A DNA stretch of 64,000 nucleotides from Herbaspirillum sp. GW103 (GCF_000261365.1 NZ_AJVC01000004.1:744001-808000), one strand, 5' to 3'; counted from the first letter of the stretch, positions 27,514 through 37,195 are shown. The notes: generated by a model not told the origin, from the letters alone. A program made the numbers and translations.

Positions 27514-28242
27514 TCAGTGGGTGATGATCTTGGCCAGGAAGTCACGTGCGCGTTCCGAGCGCGGCGAAGCGAAGAACTCGTCCTTGGCGCAATCTTCCAC
27601 CACCAGGCCCTTGTCCATGAAGACCACGCGGTTGGCGACCTTGCGGGCAAAGCCCATTTCGTGGGTCACGACCATCATGGTCATGCCTTCCTGGGCCAGG
27701 CCGACCATGACGTCCAGCACTTCATTGATCATTTCCGGGTCCAGCGCCGAGGTCGGTTCATCGAACAGCATGGCGATCGGGTCCATCGACAGTGCGCGGG
27801 CAATCGCCACGCGCTGCTGCTGGCCGCCGGAGAGCTGGCCGGGGAACTTGTCCTTGTGTGCCAGCAGGCCCACGCGGTCCAGGTACTTCAGACCCTTTTC
27901 GGTAGCCTCTTCCTTGGAACGACCCAGCACCTTGATCTGGCCGATGGTCAGGTTCTCGCGGATGGAGAGGTGCGGGAACAGCTCGAAATTCTGAAACACC
28001 ATGCCGATGCGCGCGCGCAGCTTGGACAGGTTGGTCTTGGGGTCGCCCACCGAGACACCATCGACCGTGATGGTGCCCTTCTGGAACGGCTCCAGGCCGT
28101 TGACGGTCTTGATCAGCGTGGACTTGCCCGAACCGGACGGGCCGCACACCACCACCACATCGCCCTTCTTGACGGAGGTCGAGCAGTCGGTCAGGACCTG
28201 GAAGCTGCCGTACCACTTGCTGACGTTGTTGAGTTCAATCAT
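27514..28242 (-). CDS. gltL: Glutamate/aspartate ABC importer ATP-binding subunit
   Basis: 242 residues. Walker A 'GPSGSGKST' at 34-42, Q-loop 'VFQNFELFPHLS', signature 'LSGGQQQRVAIARAL', Walker B 'MLFDEPTSALD' and switch 'VTHEMGFA'. The protein belongs to the polar-amino-acid-transporter ATPase group. It is the last gene of gltI-gltJ-gltK-gltL and powers uptake through GltJ/GltK. Confidence 0.95.
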   Translation of the reverse strand: MIELNNVSKWYGSFQVLTDCSTSVKKGDVVVVCGPSGSGKSTLIKTVNGLEPFQKGTITVDGVSVGDPKTNLSKLRARIGMVFQNFELFPHLSIRENLTIGQIKVLGRSKEEATEKGLKYLDRVGLLAHKDKFPGQLSGGQQQRVAIARALSMDPIAMLFDEPTSALDPEMINEVLDVMVGLAQEGMTMMVVTHEMGFARKVANRVVFMDKGLVVEDCAKDEFFASPRSERARDFLAKIITH

Positions 28243-28324
28243 TGGATTCTCCTGGATTTCTGAATTCTGGATTCACTGGCCGCCACCTGGCGCAACAGCG
28301 CACGGGCGGCGGCCGTCAAAGGCA

Positions 28325-29020
28325 TTAGCGGATGATGGCGATCTTCTTCTGGAAGCGCTTCACCAAGGCCGACAGGCTGAAGCTGAGGATGAAGTAGACC
28401 ACGGCCACGAACAGATACATTTCCACCAGACGGCCATCACGCTGCGCGATCTTGGAGGCGCTGGTGACGAAGTCGGGCACCGAACCCAGCACGTAGACCA
28501 GCGACACGTCCTGGAACAGCACGATGGTTTGCGTGAGCAGAATCGGGGTCATGTTGCGGAAGGCCTGCGGCAGCACCACGTTGCCCATCATCTGCCAGTA
28601 GTTCATGCCGATGGCATAGCCGGCGAACACCTGACCACGCGGGATGGACTGGATACCCGAACGCATGATCTCGCAGTAATACGCCGCCTCGAACAGGATG
28701 AAGGTGATCAGGGCCGATTCGAAGGCGCCGACCTGGATAGGCTCGGAGGCACCGATGATCCAGGCGCCGATGAAAGGCACCAGGAAGTAGAACCAGAAGA
28801 TCACCAGCACCAGCGGAATGGAGCGGATCAGGTTGACGTAGGTCGTGGCGACGAATGACAGCGGCTTGTTGGACGACAGGCGCATCATGGCCAGCAGCGT
28901 CCCCAGGATGATCCCGCCCAGCATGGCCGAGAAGGTCAGGATGAGCGTGAACTTCAGGCCGGTCGTGAACAGGTAGACCCAGGAACGCTGGATGACGTCG
29001 AAATCGAAATTGCTGAACAT
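28325..29020 (-). CDS. gltK: Glutamate/aspartate ABC importer permease GltK
   Basis: 231 residues with five membrane segments in HisM-type arrangement. The family motif near 'RSIPLVLVIFWFYFLVPF' and the EAA loop 'SGIQSIPRGQVFAGYAIGM' that docks on the ATPase are visible. It starts 3 nt after the gltJ stop, so translation is probably coupled. It pairs with GltJ as a heterodimeric pore. Confidence 0.93.
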   Translation of the reverse strand: MFSNFDFDVIQRSWVYLFTTGLKFTLILTFSAMLGGIILGTLLAMMRLSSNKPLSFVATTYVNLIRSIPLVLVIFWFYFLVPFIGAWIIGASEPIQVGAFESALITFILFEAAYYCEIMRSGIQSIPRGQVFAGYAIGMNYWQMMGNVVLPQAFRNMTPILLTQTIVLFQDVSLVYVLGSVPDFVTSASKIAQRDGRLVEMYLFVAVVYFILSFSLSALVKRFQKKIAIIR

Positions 29021-29023
29021 GGA

Positions 29024-29773
29024 TCAATGCCCTCCTGCGCTGGTGCTGCCGCCGGTGATATAGCCGGGAACGGCGGTGACTTTTTCCAGCAGACGCGCCA
29101 GGAACAGCGCGATGACCGAAATGATCACGTAGATGATGGTGGCGCCAGTGAGGGCCTCGAAGGTCTGGAAGGTGAATTCGCGCATCGAGTAGGTCGCCGC
29201 GGTCAGTTCCACCAGACCGATGGTCAGCGCCACCGAGCTGTTCTTGATGATGGCGGCAAATTCGTTGGTCAGCGCCGGAATGATGATGCGGAAAGCCATC
29301 GGCAACAGCACATAGCGGTAGGTCTGCGTGGGCGTCAGGCCCAGTGCGGCGCCGGCCATGCGCTGGCCGCGCGGCAGCGCCTGGATGCCGGTGGTCACCT
29401 GCACGGCCACACGGGAGGAAGTGAAGAAGCCCAGGGCCAGGGTCGCGGTCACGAAGGACGCATCCGGCAGGCTCTTGATCCAGTCACCGAGGCCCTTGGG
29501 CAGCAGTTCCGGTATCACGAAATACCACAGGAACATCTGCACCAGCAGCGGGATGTTGCGGAACAGTTCCACGTAGCCGTTGGCAATGCGCACGACCCAG
29601 GGCTTGGTGGTGGTACGCAGGGTACCGAAGATGGTGCCCAGGACCAGTGCCATGATCCAGGCGCAGGCGGCCGTGGCCAGGGTCCATTTCAGACCCGCCA
29701 GCAGCGTATCGATGTAGGGGATGCCATCGGGAGACATCTCCCAGAAGATTCCCCAATTCCAGTTGTAATGCAT
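29024..29773 (-). CDS. gltJ: Glutamate/aspartate ABC importer permease GltJ
   Basis: 249 residues, HisM-type permease with an N-terminal 'HYNWNWGIFWE' leader typical of GltJ and an EAA loop 'TGIQALPRGQRMAGAALGL'. The ATG at 29773 gives the family N-terminus; the preceding in-frame codons run through the gltI-gltJ spacer and its hairpin. It lies 187 nt after gltI, separated by an attenuating hairpin. Confidence 0.93.
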   Translation of the reverse strand: MHYNWNWGIFWEMSPDGIPYIDTLLAGLKWTLATAACAWIMALVLGTIFGTLRTTTKPWVVRIANGYVELFRNIPLLVQMFLWYFVIPELLPKGLGDWIKSLPDASFVTATLALGFFTSSRVAVQVTTGIQALPRGQRMAGAALGLTPTQTYRYVLLPMAFRIIIPALTNEFAAIIKNSSVALTIGLVELTAATYSMREFTFQTFEALTGATIIYVIISVIALFLARLLEKVTAVPGYITGGSTSAGGH

Positions 29774-29909
29774 AAATGGCCTCGTCTGTGTTCGAAGTCT
29801 GTGTTCTCGGGCGCGGTCACCAGGCAAATGCCGCGCCGCTTCTTGTTGGGTCAGCACCGGCGCCACCCCTGCCTTGCTGCCGGGCAAGCGGGGCAGCTCC
29901 GGCTAAACA

Positions 29910-29932
29910 AAACGGGGGACAGGCCCCCGTTT
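29910..29932 (-). terminator. Hairpin in the gltI-gltJ spacer (probable partial terminator)
   Basis: AAACGGGGG/CCCCCGTTT with a 5-nt loop, followed on the minus strand by TTTTGTTT, 28 nt after the gltI stop. Such hairpins after a binding-protein gene usually lower transcription into the permease genes or protect the binding-protein mRNA from 3' decay, giving an excess of the periplasmic component. Confidence 0.7.
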
Positions 29933-29960
29933 CATCCAATTGCACGAAGCAATGTGCTGA

Positions 29961-30908
29961 TTACTTCTTCTTGCCCATGTTCTTCTGCGCTTCCGGCACG
30001 ACAGCGTAGGCAGCCGGATCGTAGGAGTCCGTCGGCTTGGCCAGCACGGCCTGCAGCTGCGGGCTCATCGGCACGTTCAGGTTGACACCCTTGGGCGGGA
30101 TCGGCGACTGGAACCACTTGGCGTAGATCTTCTTGATGTCGTCACCCTTGTAGACCACGGTCAGCGCATCGTCCACGACCTTCTTGAACTCCTTGTCACC
30201 CTTGGGCAGGATCAGGCCGTACGGCTCGACCGACAGGGCTTCCGAGGACACCTGGTAGTCGCCCGGCGCCTTGGAGTTGGCAGCCAGCGAGGACAGCAGG
30301 ATGTCGTCCATCACGAAGGCAGCGGCACGGCCGGTTTCCACCATCAGGAAGGCTTCGGCGTGGTCCTTGGCAGCCAGGATGTTCATGCCCAGGTTGCGTT
30401 CGGCGTTCAGCGCAGTAATCTGCTTCAGGTTGGAAGTGCCGGAGGTCGACACGATGGTCTTGCCCTTGAGGTCATCCAGCGTCTTCAGGTTGGCCGACTT
30501 CTTGGACAGGAACTTGTTGGCGGTCACGAACTCGGTCATCGAGAAGGCCACCTGGTTCCAGCGCTCCTGGTTGTTGGTCGCGGAGTCGCAGGAAATGTCG
30601 GTGGTACCGTTGGCGATGAGCGGAATGCGGGTGGCCGACGTCACGGGCACCATCTTGATGTTCAGCGAGGTCAGGCCCAGCTTCTTCTGGATCGCGGTCG
30701 CGGCCTTCAGGCACAGGTCGATCGAGTAGCCCTGGTAGGACTGCTTGTCGTCCAGATAGGAGAAGGGGATCGACGAATCGCGCACACCCAGCGTCAGGGT
30801 ACCCGAGTCCTTGATCTTCTTCAGACGGCCGGTGAATTCCTCAGCATGCACCGAGCTCATCAGTACGCTTGCCCCAACCAAAACCCCTGCTAGCTTCAAT
30901 AACTTCAT
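29961..30908 (-). CDS. gltI: Glutamate/aspartate ABC importer periplasmic binding protein
   Basis: 315 residues. A signal peptide with Lys-Leu-Leu-Lys n-region and cleavage after 'SVHA' precedes a bilobal family 3 solute-binding domain ('TLTLGVRDSSIPFSYLDD', 'CDSATNNQERWNQVAFS', 'VSTSGTSNLKQI'). These are the characteristic GltI stretches, so glutamate/aspartate is the most likely ligand. The ATG is preceded by AGGAGGT. The adjacent glutamate dehydrogenase gene supports uptake linked to catabolism or nitrogen assimilation. Confidence 0.93.
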   Translation of the reverse strand: MKLLKLAGVLVGASVLMSSVHAEEFTGRLKKIKDSGTLTLGVRDSSIPFSYLDDKQSYQGYSIDLCLKAATAIQKKLGLTSLNIKMVPVTSATRIPLIANGTTDISCDSATNNQERWNQVAFSMTEFVTANKFLSKKSANLKTLDDLKGKTIVSTSGTSNLKQITALNAERNLGMNILAAKDHAEAFLMVETGRAAAFVMDDILLSSLAANSKAPGDYQVSSEALSVEPYGLILPKGDKEFKKVVDDALTVVYKGDDIKKIYAKWFQSPIPPKGVNLNVPMSPQLQAVLAKPTDSYDPAAYAVVPEAQKNMGKKK

Positions 30909-31834
30909 TGTGTGACCTCCTGGAAAAATTTTTTACGTAACGTATCAAATGACCCGCTGGCGGATCCGCTTGCGCGGAGCCCGACATCGGGCTGGCCGGC
31001 CGTATTGACGAACCTGTTATTGTTCTCTGCCGTGTCGCCTATTCTGTGTGCTAACACAGTTCTTTGCCAGCTTTGTTTGATGCACCACTGGTGACGTCTT
31101 GCAACGACCACCCCCTCGGTGATCCACAGGCTGGCAAATTACCCAAGCGCAACTGGCGGCGGGCGCATTGTACGACATATGCCGCCCGGTCAGGCAATCC
31201 GCAAAAACCCTCATGGCCGCAACACCACGATCCGATGCGCTGAGGACGGCTTCGCACCACGCAGGAAGCGCTGGCCCAGCCACAGACGCCACGACAGCAC
31301 CCCCGTTCCGGTCAGCAATATCCATGCCAGAAACCAACTGCGCAGGCCACACGCGAGCGTGCAGGCGCAGCCGACGACACGGTCTGTCGAGGCGACGGGC
31401 AAGGGCTTCGAGAGAATCCGGAAGTGGCAGCGCCAAGCCCGTGTGGAGGCGGCTTGCGAGGCGATATGAAGAAAAGTGCAAGGAAGCAGCGAGCGCAGCG
31501 TCCTGGGGACGAATGCGAGTGCGGCAGGGGTGAAGGGATCTGTCAAAAACACGTCGCCTGGTCCACAGTGCAAGGTCGGCCGGCACGCCCTGCGAGGCAG
31601 ACGCCGAACCGGACGCACATGCGGCAGCGCCCGGCATGTCGATGCCGGGTCCCGTACTGAAGATATTGCGCCGCAAGGCTGGTTGGCCTGCGGTGCGCAT
31701 GCGCACTGCAACCACGTCTCCTCCGAACCAGAGTGTTCTGGAATCATGGCCGACGATCTGTGGCGCACTGCGCCGCCGTCTTGGGCCGTGGTGGTCCGGT
31801 GCTCGCCGGACCGATCTTTCAAGGCATCACTGCA
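30909..31834. other. 926-nt region between gltI and gdhA without a recognised gene
   Basis: The right end is the gltI promoter region and contains the inverted repeat CTGTGT-GCTA-ACACAG (31044-31059). The rest has overlapping open frames on both strands. The best candidate is a minus-strand frame ending at 31211 whose last 70-100 codons show coding-like third positions and encode two hydrophobic stretches ('GCACTLACGLRSWFLAW' and 'LLTGTGVLSWRLWLGQRF'). Its upstream part is low-complexity and unconvincing, it has no recognisable family and no clear start, so I do not call it as a gene. Confidence 0.4.
31044..31059. promoter_or_regulatory. Inverted repeat upstream of gltI
   Basis: CTGTGT, 4-nt spacer, ACACAG, 136 nt before the gltI ATG. 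It could be an operator for nitrogen or amino-acid control of the transport operon; no regulator can be named from sequence. Confidence 0.3.
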
Positions 31835-33127
31835 TCACGGATACAGACCACGCATCTCGCGCGCCTGCAGCACGCGGGTACAGGCCACGATGAAGGCCGC
31901 CGTACGCAGCGACACCTTCTTCTCTTCGGCCAGCTGCCAGACGGCGGCAAAGGCTTCGCGCATGATGCGGGTCAGGCGCAGGTTGATTTCGTCTTCGGTC
32001 CAGAAGAAGCTGGAGAAGTCCTGCACCCATTCGAAGTAGCTCACCGTCACGCCACCGGCGTTGGCAATCACGTCGGGCACGATCAGCACGCCCTTGTCGC
32101 GCAGGATGTCGTCGGCAGCCGGCGTGGTCGGGCCGTTGGCGCCTTCCAGGATGATCTTGGCCTTGATCTGATTGGCGTTGGCTTCGGTGATCTGCTGTTC
32201 CAGTGCGGCAGGCACCAGAATGTCGCAGTCGACCGACCAGAATTGGGCACGATCGGTGATCTCGTCCGCACCAGGGAAACCCTTGACGCTGCCATTGCTG
32301 GCGACGTACGCCTGCAGTGCCGGCACGTCCAGGCCAGCGGCGTTGAAGACCGTGGTCACGTGATCCTGCACGGCCACCACCTTGGCGCCGGCTTCAGCGA
32401 ACAGGCGTGCAGCGATGCCGCCGACGTTGCCGAAACCTTGCACCGCGACCTTGGCATCCTTGATGTCCATGCCGCGCTTGACAGCGGCTTCGCAACCGAC
32501 CACGAAGACGCCGCGACCGGTGGCTTCATGACGGCCGAGGCTACCGCCCAGCGAGATGGGCTTGCCGGTAACCACGCCCGAAGAGGTGCTGCCCTGATTC
32601 ATGGAATAGGTATCCATCATCCAGGCCATGATCTGCGAATCGGTGTTGACGTCGGGAGCCGGAATGTCCTTGTTGGGGCCGATGATGATGCCGATTTCGC
32701 TGGTATAGCGGCGCGTGACGCGCTGCAGCTCACCACGGGAGAGAGTCTTGGGATCGACGCGGATACCGCCCTTGGCGCCACCATAGGGCACGTTCACGGC
32801 GGCATTCTTGACGGTCATCCAGGCCGACAGCGCCATCACTTCGGAGAGCGTCACATCCTGGTGGAAACGCACGCCGCCCTTGCCGGGGCCGCGCGAAGTG
32901 TTGTGCTGCACGCGGTAGCCTTCGAAGTGGGCGATGGTGCCATCGTCACGTTCGATGGGGACATCAACCACCAGGATGCGCTTGGGTCGCTTCAGGGTTT
33001 CCACCCAGCGCGCCAGCGAGCCCAGGTAGGGCGTCACGCGGTCGATCTGTTCGAGATACACGCCCCACGGACCGATGCCGTGCGGGACGAGATAGGAAGG
33101 CACTTCGTGATTAGGTACGTTCGACAT
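31835..33127 (-). CDS. gdhA: Glutamate dehydrogenase (Glu/Leu/Phe/Val dehydrogenase family)
   Basis: 430 residues. It interconverts glutamate and 2-oxoglutarate plus ammonia with NAD(P). The substrate-binding segment '[10 protein letters not shown]' begins at 82, the catalytic lysine is K119 in '[12 protein letters not shown]', and the dinucleotide fold begins with '[11 protein letters not shown]'. Length and the hexameric-type C-terminus ('[15 protein letters not shown]') fit the short GudB/RocG-like form, often NAD-preferring, rather than the 450-residue Escherichia coli GdhA. The ATG at 33127 has AAGGAG 10 nt upstream. It lies downstream of a LysR gene and upstream of the glutamate importer, all on the minus strand. 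Confidence 0.95.
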   Translation of the reverse strand: MSNVPNHEVPSYLVPHGIGPWGVYLEQIDRVTPYLGSLARWVETLKRPKRILVVDVPIERDDGTIAHFEGYRVQHNTSRGPGKGGVRFHQDVTLSEVMALSAWMTVKNAAVNVPYGGAKGGIRVDPKTLSRGELQRVTRRYTSEIGIIIGPNKDIPAPDVNTDSQIMAWMMDTYSMNQGSTSSGVVTGKPISLGGSLGRHEATGRGVFVVGCEAAVKRGMDIKDAKVAVQGFGNVGGIAARLFAEAGAKVVAVQDHVTTVFNAAGLDVPALQAYVASNGSVKGFPGADEITDRAQFWSVDCDILVPAALEQQITEANANQIKAKIILEGANGPTTPAADDILRDKGVLIVPDVIANAGGVTVSYFEWVQDFSSFFWTEDEINLRLTRIMREAFAAVWQLAEEKKVSLRTAAFIVACTRVLQAREMRGLYP

Positions 33128-33455
33128 GATGCAATCGCTCCTTTGGATAGCCGTGCTGTTCAAGACGAGAGGCCTGCAAATTCCGAAGTTCGCCAGGGCA
33201 TGTTACTCCGTCGGCAGCGGCCTGCAAGTCGCGCCGGCAGGGCGCGCACCAAGGCGGCGACGGAGGCGCGCCTGCCAGCCCGGCCCTGGTGCGCCAGCTG
33301 GAAATTCGTGCCTGTCCGATTCAGCGCCGCCATCGTAGCCAGCCGGCCAAAACAAGGCTAATGCTTTGTGAGCATGTAATTATGCAGCGCCTGCATAACC
33401 TTTGGAAACCCTCTATCATAAAGGGATTGCGCCGTTCGAGCCTGTTAATTTTTGA
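33128..33455. other. 328-nt gdhA upstream region
   Basis: No gene seen. The half next to gdhA is GC-rich; the distal half (33355-33475) is AT-rich and contains the perfect palindrome at 33380-33398. The region should contain the gdhA promoter and the 3' end of the LysR transcript; no clear intrinsic terminator is visible for the LysR gene. Confidence 0.5.
33380..33398. promoter_or_regulatory. Palindrome upstream of gdhA
   Basis: TTATGCAG-CGC-CTGCATAA, a perfect 8+8 inverted repeat with a 3-nt centre, 253 nt before the gdhA ATG and 58 nt after the LysR stop. Its size and symmetry fit a dimeric repressor or activator site. The LysR protein encoded next door is one candidate binder. Confidence 0.4.
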
Positions 33456-34496
33456 TCAGGATTCGCGTTTTTCAGTAGTGCGTACCGACTTTGCGCCCGC
33501 AGCCCTTGCGGGGCTGGCGGGAGCCGACCTGGGACGCTCACCACGCTCGCTGCGCCCCGTCTTTTCTTGCCGCTGCGCATCCAGATCCACCAGGTATTCC
33601 CACAGCCGCGCCACCAGCGCCTTGCCGGTACGCTGCGCGGTCGGACGTTCACGATAGAGGCGGATTTCCATCTCCACTTCCCACTCCCCGGTCGGACCAT
33701 CAGTGCGGGCGAGCTGGCGATTGCGCACCTCGCGCACCACCGAGGATTCCGGCAGGAAGGCCACCCCGTGCCCCTCCAGCGCCATCATCTTGAGACTTTC
33801 CGACATGTCGGTTTCGTAGTGCTTCATCAGGTGCAGCGGGCGCTTGGTGTCGGCCATCATCAGTTCCACCATGCGGCCCAGGTAGGCATTGCTGGTGTAG
33901 GAAAGAAACGGCACGGGCGCCTTGGCACTGCCCGGAAAGACGTAATCCGGCTTGCCATTGCGGTCGCAGCGCGAATACGGACGCAGGGTTTCGGTGCCCA
34001 TGGTGAGCATGTCGTAGCGGCTGGCATCGAGCTGCACCGGCTGGCGCGGATGGTGATAGCACAGCAGCAGGTCGCAGCCGCCTTCGACGATGGTCATGAC
34101 GGCATCGTGGACGTTGAGCGCGATCAGGCGGGTATTGATGGAGCCGAACCCCGACTCCAGGGCGCTCAACCACTTGGGCATGTAGGTCAGCGAGAGCGTA
34201 TGGGGGACGGCGAAGTCGATGGTGGTCTGGGCCGTGGGCCGCTTGCCGCGCAGCAGGGCGCGGGTGTTGTTGATCTGGCCCAGCATGGCCACGGCCTGTT
34301 CATAGAAGACTTCGCCGGCGGCCGTCAGGCGCGTGGGATAGGAGGTGCGGTCGATCAGGTCGGTGCCCAGCCAGGCTTCCAGCGACTGGATGCGCCGCGA
34401 GAAGGCCGGTTGCGTCACATGCCGCAACTCCGCCGAGCGACTGAAACTGCGCGTCTCCGCCAGGGAGACGAAATCCTCAAGCCATTTGCTTTCCAT
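33456..34496 (-). CDS. LysR-family transcriptional regulator
   Basis: 346 residues. The winged HTH is at the N-terminus ('FSRSAELRHVTQPAFSRRIQSLE', about residues 19-41) and the periplasmic-binding-like effector domain follows from about residue 90. The C-terminus is a 30-residue Arg/Ser/Ala-rich tail not typical of LysR proteins. The gene is upstream of, and codirectional with, gdhA, so control of glutamate dehydrogenase is plausible but unproven. The ATG at 34496 was chosen because it gives the standard LysR N-terminus. Confidence 0.9.
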   Translation of the reverse strand: MESKWLEDFVSLAETRSFSRSAELRHVTQPAFSRRIQSLEAWLGTDLIDRTSYPTRLTAAGEVFYEQAVAMLGQINNTRALLRGKRPTAQTTIDFAVPHTLSLTYMPKWLSALESGFGSINTRLIALNVHDAVMTIVEGGCDLLLCYHHPRQPVQLDASRYDMLTMGTETLRPYSRCDRNGKPDYVFPGSAKAPVPFLSYTSNAYLGRMVELMMADTKRPLHLMKHYETDMSESLKMMALEGHGVAFLPESSVVREVRNRQLARTDGPTGEWEVEMEIRLYRERPTAQRTGKALVARLWEYLVDLDAQRQEKTGRSERGERPRSAPASPARAAGAKSVRTTEKRES

Positions 34497-34583
34497 TGCC
34501 CGCCCACTTCCCTTTCCAGGTCGAATGGGCGAATTGTGCCGCTGCGCCCGCGCCGGCGCAAGCTGCACGCGCGTATGGAGGCC

Positions 34584-36488
34584 TTAGCGCCGTCCGGCCG
34601 GCATCAGCACCGTGGGTTCGGCGTCCGGCTCGCCTGCCGGCACGGCGCCCTCGGGTTGCGGCAGCGCCGAACCACCCTCGTCCTCGGCCCCGGCCTGCTG
34701 GCGCAGCCACATCTGCGCATACAGACCATTGGCCATCAACAGTCCTGCATGCGTACCGCGTTCGACGATGCGACCGTGATCCATCACCAGGATCTGGTGG
34801 GCATTGACGATGGTGGACAGGCGATGCGCAATGACCAGCGTGGTCCGCTCACGGGCGATTTCTTCGAGCTGTTGCTGGATGGCCTGCTCGGCGCGCGAGT
34901 CGAGGGCCGAGGTGGCTTCATCGAAGATGAGGATGGCCGGATCCTTGAGCAGGGTGCGGGCAATCGCCACGCGCTGCTTTTCACCGCCCGACAATTTCAG
35001 TCCGCGCTCGCCGACCATGCTCGCATAGCCTTCCGGCAGCGATTCGATGAAGTCGTGGATATAGGCCGCCTTGGCCGCCGCCACGATCTGCTCTCGCGTG
35101 GCGCCGGGCTTGCCGTAGGCGATGTTGTATTCGATGGTGTCGTTGAACAGCACCGTGTCCTGAGGGACGATGCCGATGGCCTGGCGCAGCGAGGCTTGCG
35201 TGACATTGCGCACATCCTGCGCGTCGATACGGATGGCGCCCTGGTCGACGTCGTAGAAGCGATACAGCAGACGCGACAGCGTCGACTTGCCCGAACCGCT
35301 GTGGCCGACCACGGCGGTGGTGGTGCCTGCCTGCACCTTGAAATCGACATCGAAGAGGATCTGACGATTGCGCTCGTAGCTGAAGTCCACATGCTCGAAA
35401 TGCAGTTCCGCACCTTGCGTCCTGAGCGGCTGCGCACCGGGCCGGTCGGCCACTTCGCGGTTTTCTTCCAGCAGCGAGAACAGGCGTTCCATGTCCGCCA
35501 GACTCTGCTTGATTTCACGATAGAGCACACCGAGGAAATTGAGCGGAATGTACAACTGGATCATGAAGGCATTGACCAGCACCATGTCCCCCAGAGTCAT
35601 GCTGCCAGCGATGACACCGGCGATGGCGCGCCACAGGATGAGCGTGACCGCAATGGCGATGATGGCGGACTGCCCGGTATTGAGCAGCGAGAGCGAACTC
35701 TGCGATTTCACCGCCGCGCGCTCATAGCGCTGCAGGCCTTCGTCATAGCGGCGCGCTTCGAATTCCTCGTTGCCGAAATACTTCACCGTCTCGTAGTTGA
35801 GCAGCGAGTCGATGGCGCGCGTGTTGGCATGCGAATCCAGCTCGTTCATGGTGCGCCGGAAATGGGTGCGCCACTCGGTCACCGTGATGGTGAAGAGGAT
35901 GTAGAGCACCAGCGCACCGGCCGTGATGAGCGAGAACCAGATGTCGTAATGCGTGCTCAGGTAGGCCAGCACCAGCACGATCTCGATGATGGTGGGCAGG
36001 ATCGAGAAGAGCGTATAGGACACCAGCGTGGAGACCCCGCGCGTGCCGCGCTCGATGTCGCGCGTCATGCCGCCGGTCTGGCGGTTCAGGTGGAAGCGCA
36101 GCGACAGCGCATGCAGATGGCGGAAGACCTGCAGTGCGATGGTGCGCACGGCACGCTGCGTGACGCGGGCAAACATGAGTTCGCGCAATTCGGTGAAGAG
36201 GGCCGTGGCCAGCCGAAGCGCGCCGTAGGCCACCAGCAAGCCGAGGGGCAGCACCAGCAAGGCTTGCGGATGGGTCGGCGTGATGGTCATGGCATCGACC
36301 AGTCTCTTCAACACCAGCGGCACGCCCACGTTGGCCAGCTTGGCCCCGACCAGGAAGGCCAGCGCCAGCATCACGCGCCACTTGTAGGTCCACAGGTAGG
36401 GCAGCAGCGTGCGGACGACTTCCCAGTCGCCACGCTGGCGTTTGATGGGGGCTTGCGATGAGGAGGCGGAATTGGGGTAGCGGCGCAT
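34584..36488 (-). CDS. ATM1/HMT1-type ABC transporter (fused membrane and ATPase domains)
   Basis: 634 residues. A six-helix exporter domain (about residues 40-340) with the ATM1-family pattern 'NYETVKYFGNEEFEARRYDE', then an ATPase with Walker A 'GHSGSGKST', signature 'LSGGEKQRVAIARTL' and Walker B 'ILIFDEATSALD'. Bacterial ATM1/HMT1 relatives export glutathione conjugates or metal-thiol complexes. The C-terminal 40 residues are acidic/Pro-rich and variable. No ribosome site is obvious before the ATG at 36488; upstream in-frame ATGs exist but lie in a poorly protein-like leader, so the start is uncertain. Confidence 0.9.
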   Translation of the reverse strand: MRRYPNSASSSQAPIKRQRGDWEVVRTLLPYLWTYKWRVMLALAFLVGAKLANVGVPLVLKRLVDAMTITPTHPQALLVLPLGLLVAYGALRLATALFTELRELMFARVTQRAVRTIALQVFRHLHALSLRFHLNRQTGGMTRDIERGTRGVSTLVSYTLFSILPTIIEIVLVLAYLSTHYDIWFSLITAGALVLYILFTITVTEWRTHFRRTMNELDSHANTRAIDSLLNYETVKYFGNEEFEARRYDEGLQRYERAAVKSQSSLSLLNTGQSAIIAIAVTLILWRAIAGVIAGSMTLGDMVLVNAFMIQLYIPLNFLGVLYREIKQSLADMERLFSLLEENREVADRPGAQPLRTQGAELHFEHVDFSYERNRQILFDVDFKVQAGTTTAVVGHSGSGKSTLSRLLYRFYDVDQGAIRIDAQDVRNVTQASLRQAIGIVPQDTVLFNDTIEYNIAYGKPGATREQIVAAAKAAYIHDFIESLPEGYASMVGERGLKLSGGEKQRVAIARTLLKDPAILIFDEATSALDSRAEQAIQQQLEEIARERTTLVIAHRLSTIVNAHQILVMDHGRIVERGTHAGLLMANGLYAQMWLRQQAGAEDEGGSALPQPEGAVPAGEPDAEPTVLMPAGRR

Positions 36489-36647
36489 GGGCGGGTCGGG
36501 TTGAAAGGGGTCGGGCACGGCAACACAGCAGGAGGGCAACATCCGATACACTAGGCCGTTGCCGCGCCTGCGGGCGCACAGCCGCAAAACCGAATTATAA
36601 GAGCCATCCCGGCGCGCCGCCGGACATCACCTGCAAAGGAGCCTTCC

Positions 36648-37082
36648 ATGTCATCCACCGTTTCCCAACTTCCGCCTGGCAAGGCACCGCAGCTGCGCGT
36701 CATGCCCATGCCGTCGGATGCCAATGTCTATGGCGACGTCTTCGGCGGCTGGATCATGGCCCAGGTCGACATCGCCGGCTCGCTGCCGGCCACGCGCCGC
36801 GCCAACGGGCGAGTGGCCACCATTGCGGTCAATTCCTTCCTGTTCAAGAATCCGGTGTTCGTGGGGGACCTGCTGTCCTTCTATGCCGATATCGTCAAGG
36901 TCGGCAATACCTCCATCACCGTCAACGTTGAAGTGTATGCGGAGCGCAATCGCCTGCAGACCGAAATCGTCAAGGTGACCGAAGCCACCCTCACCTACGT
37001 GGCCACCGATGAAAACCGCAAGCCGCGCCCGCTACCGCCGCTGGATCCGGTGCGCGAAGCGGGGGCCAGCCCGGCGATCTGA
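36648..37082 (+). CDS. Acyl-CoA thioesterase, YciA family
   Basis: 144 residues, a single hot-dog domain. The YciA pattern 'DANVYGDVFGGWIMAQVDIAG' (21-41 region) contains the catalytic aspartate and the helix that covers the CoA pantetheine, and 'VGDLLSFYADIVKVGNTSI' follows. These enzymes hydrolyse a broad range of acyl-CoAs. AAAGGAG precedes the ATG. Confidence 0.93.
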   Translation: MSSTVSQLPPGKAPQLRVMPMPSDANVYGDVFGGWIMAQVDIAGSLPATRRANGRVATIAVNSFLFKNPVFVGDLLSFYADIVKVGNTSITVNVEVYAERNRLQTEIVKVTEATLTYVATDENRKPRPLPPLDPVREAGASPAI

Positions 37083-37195
37083 GCGCCGCCCTTCCCCTCC
37101 TGCGGGCTTGAAAATTTTTCAGCCCGCGGGGTGCGGCGCAGACGTATCGTTATGCCTCCCTCACTGTCTTCCTCTTCCTCTTCTTCATACTGCCC

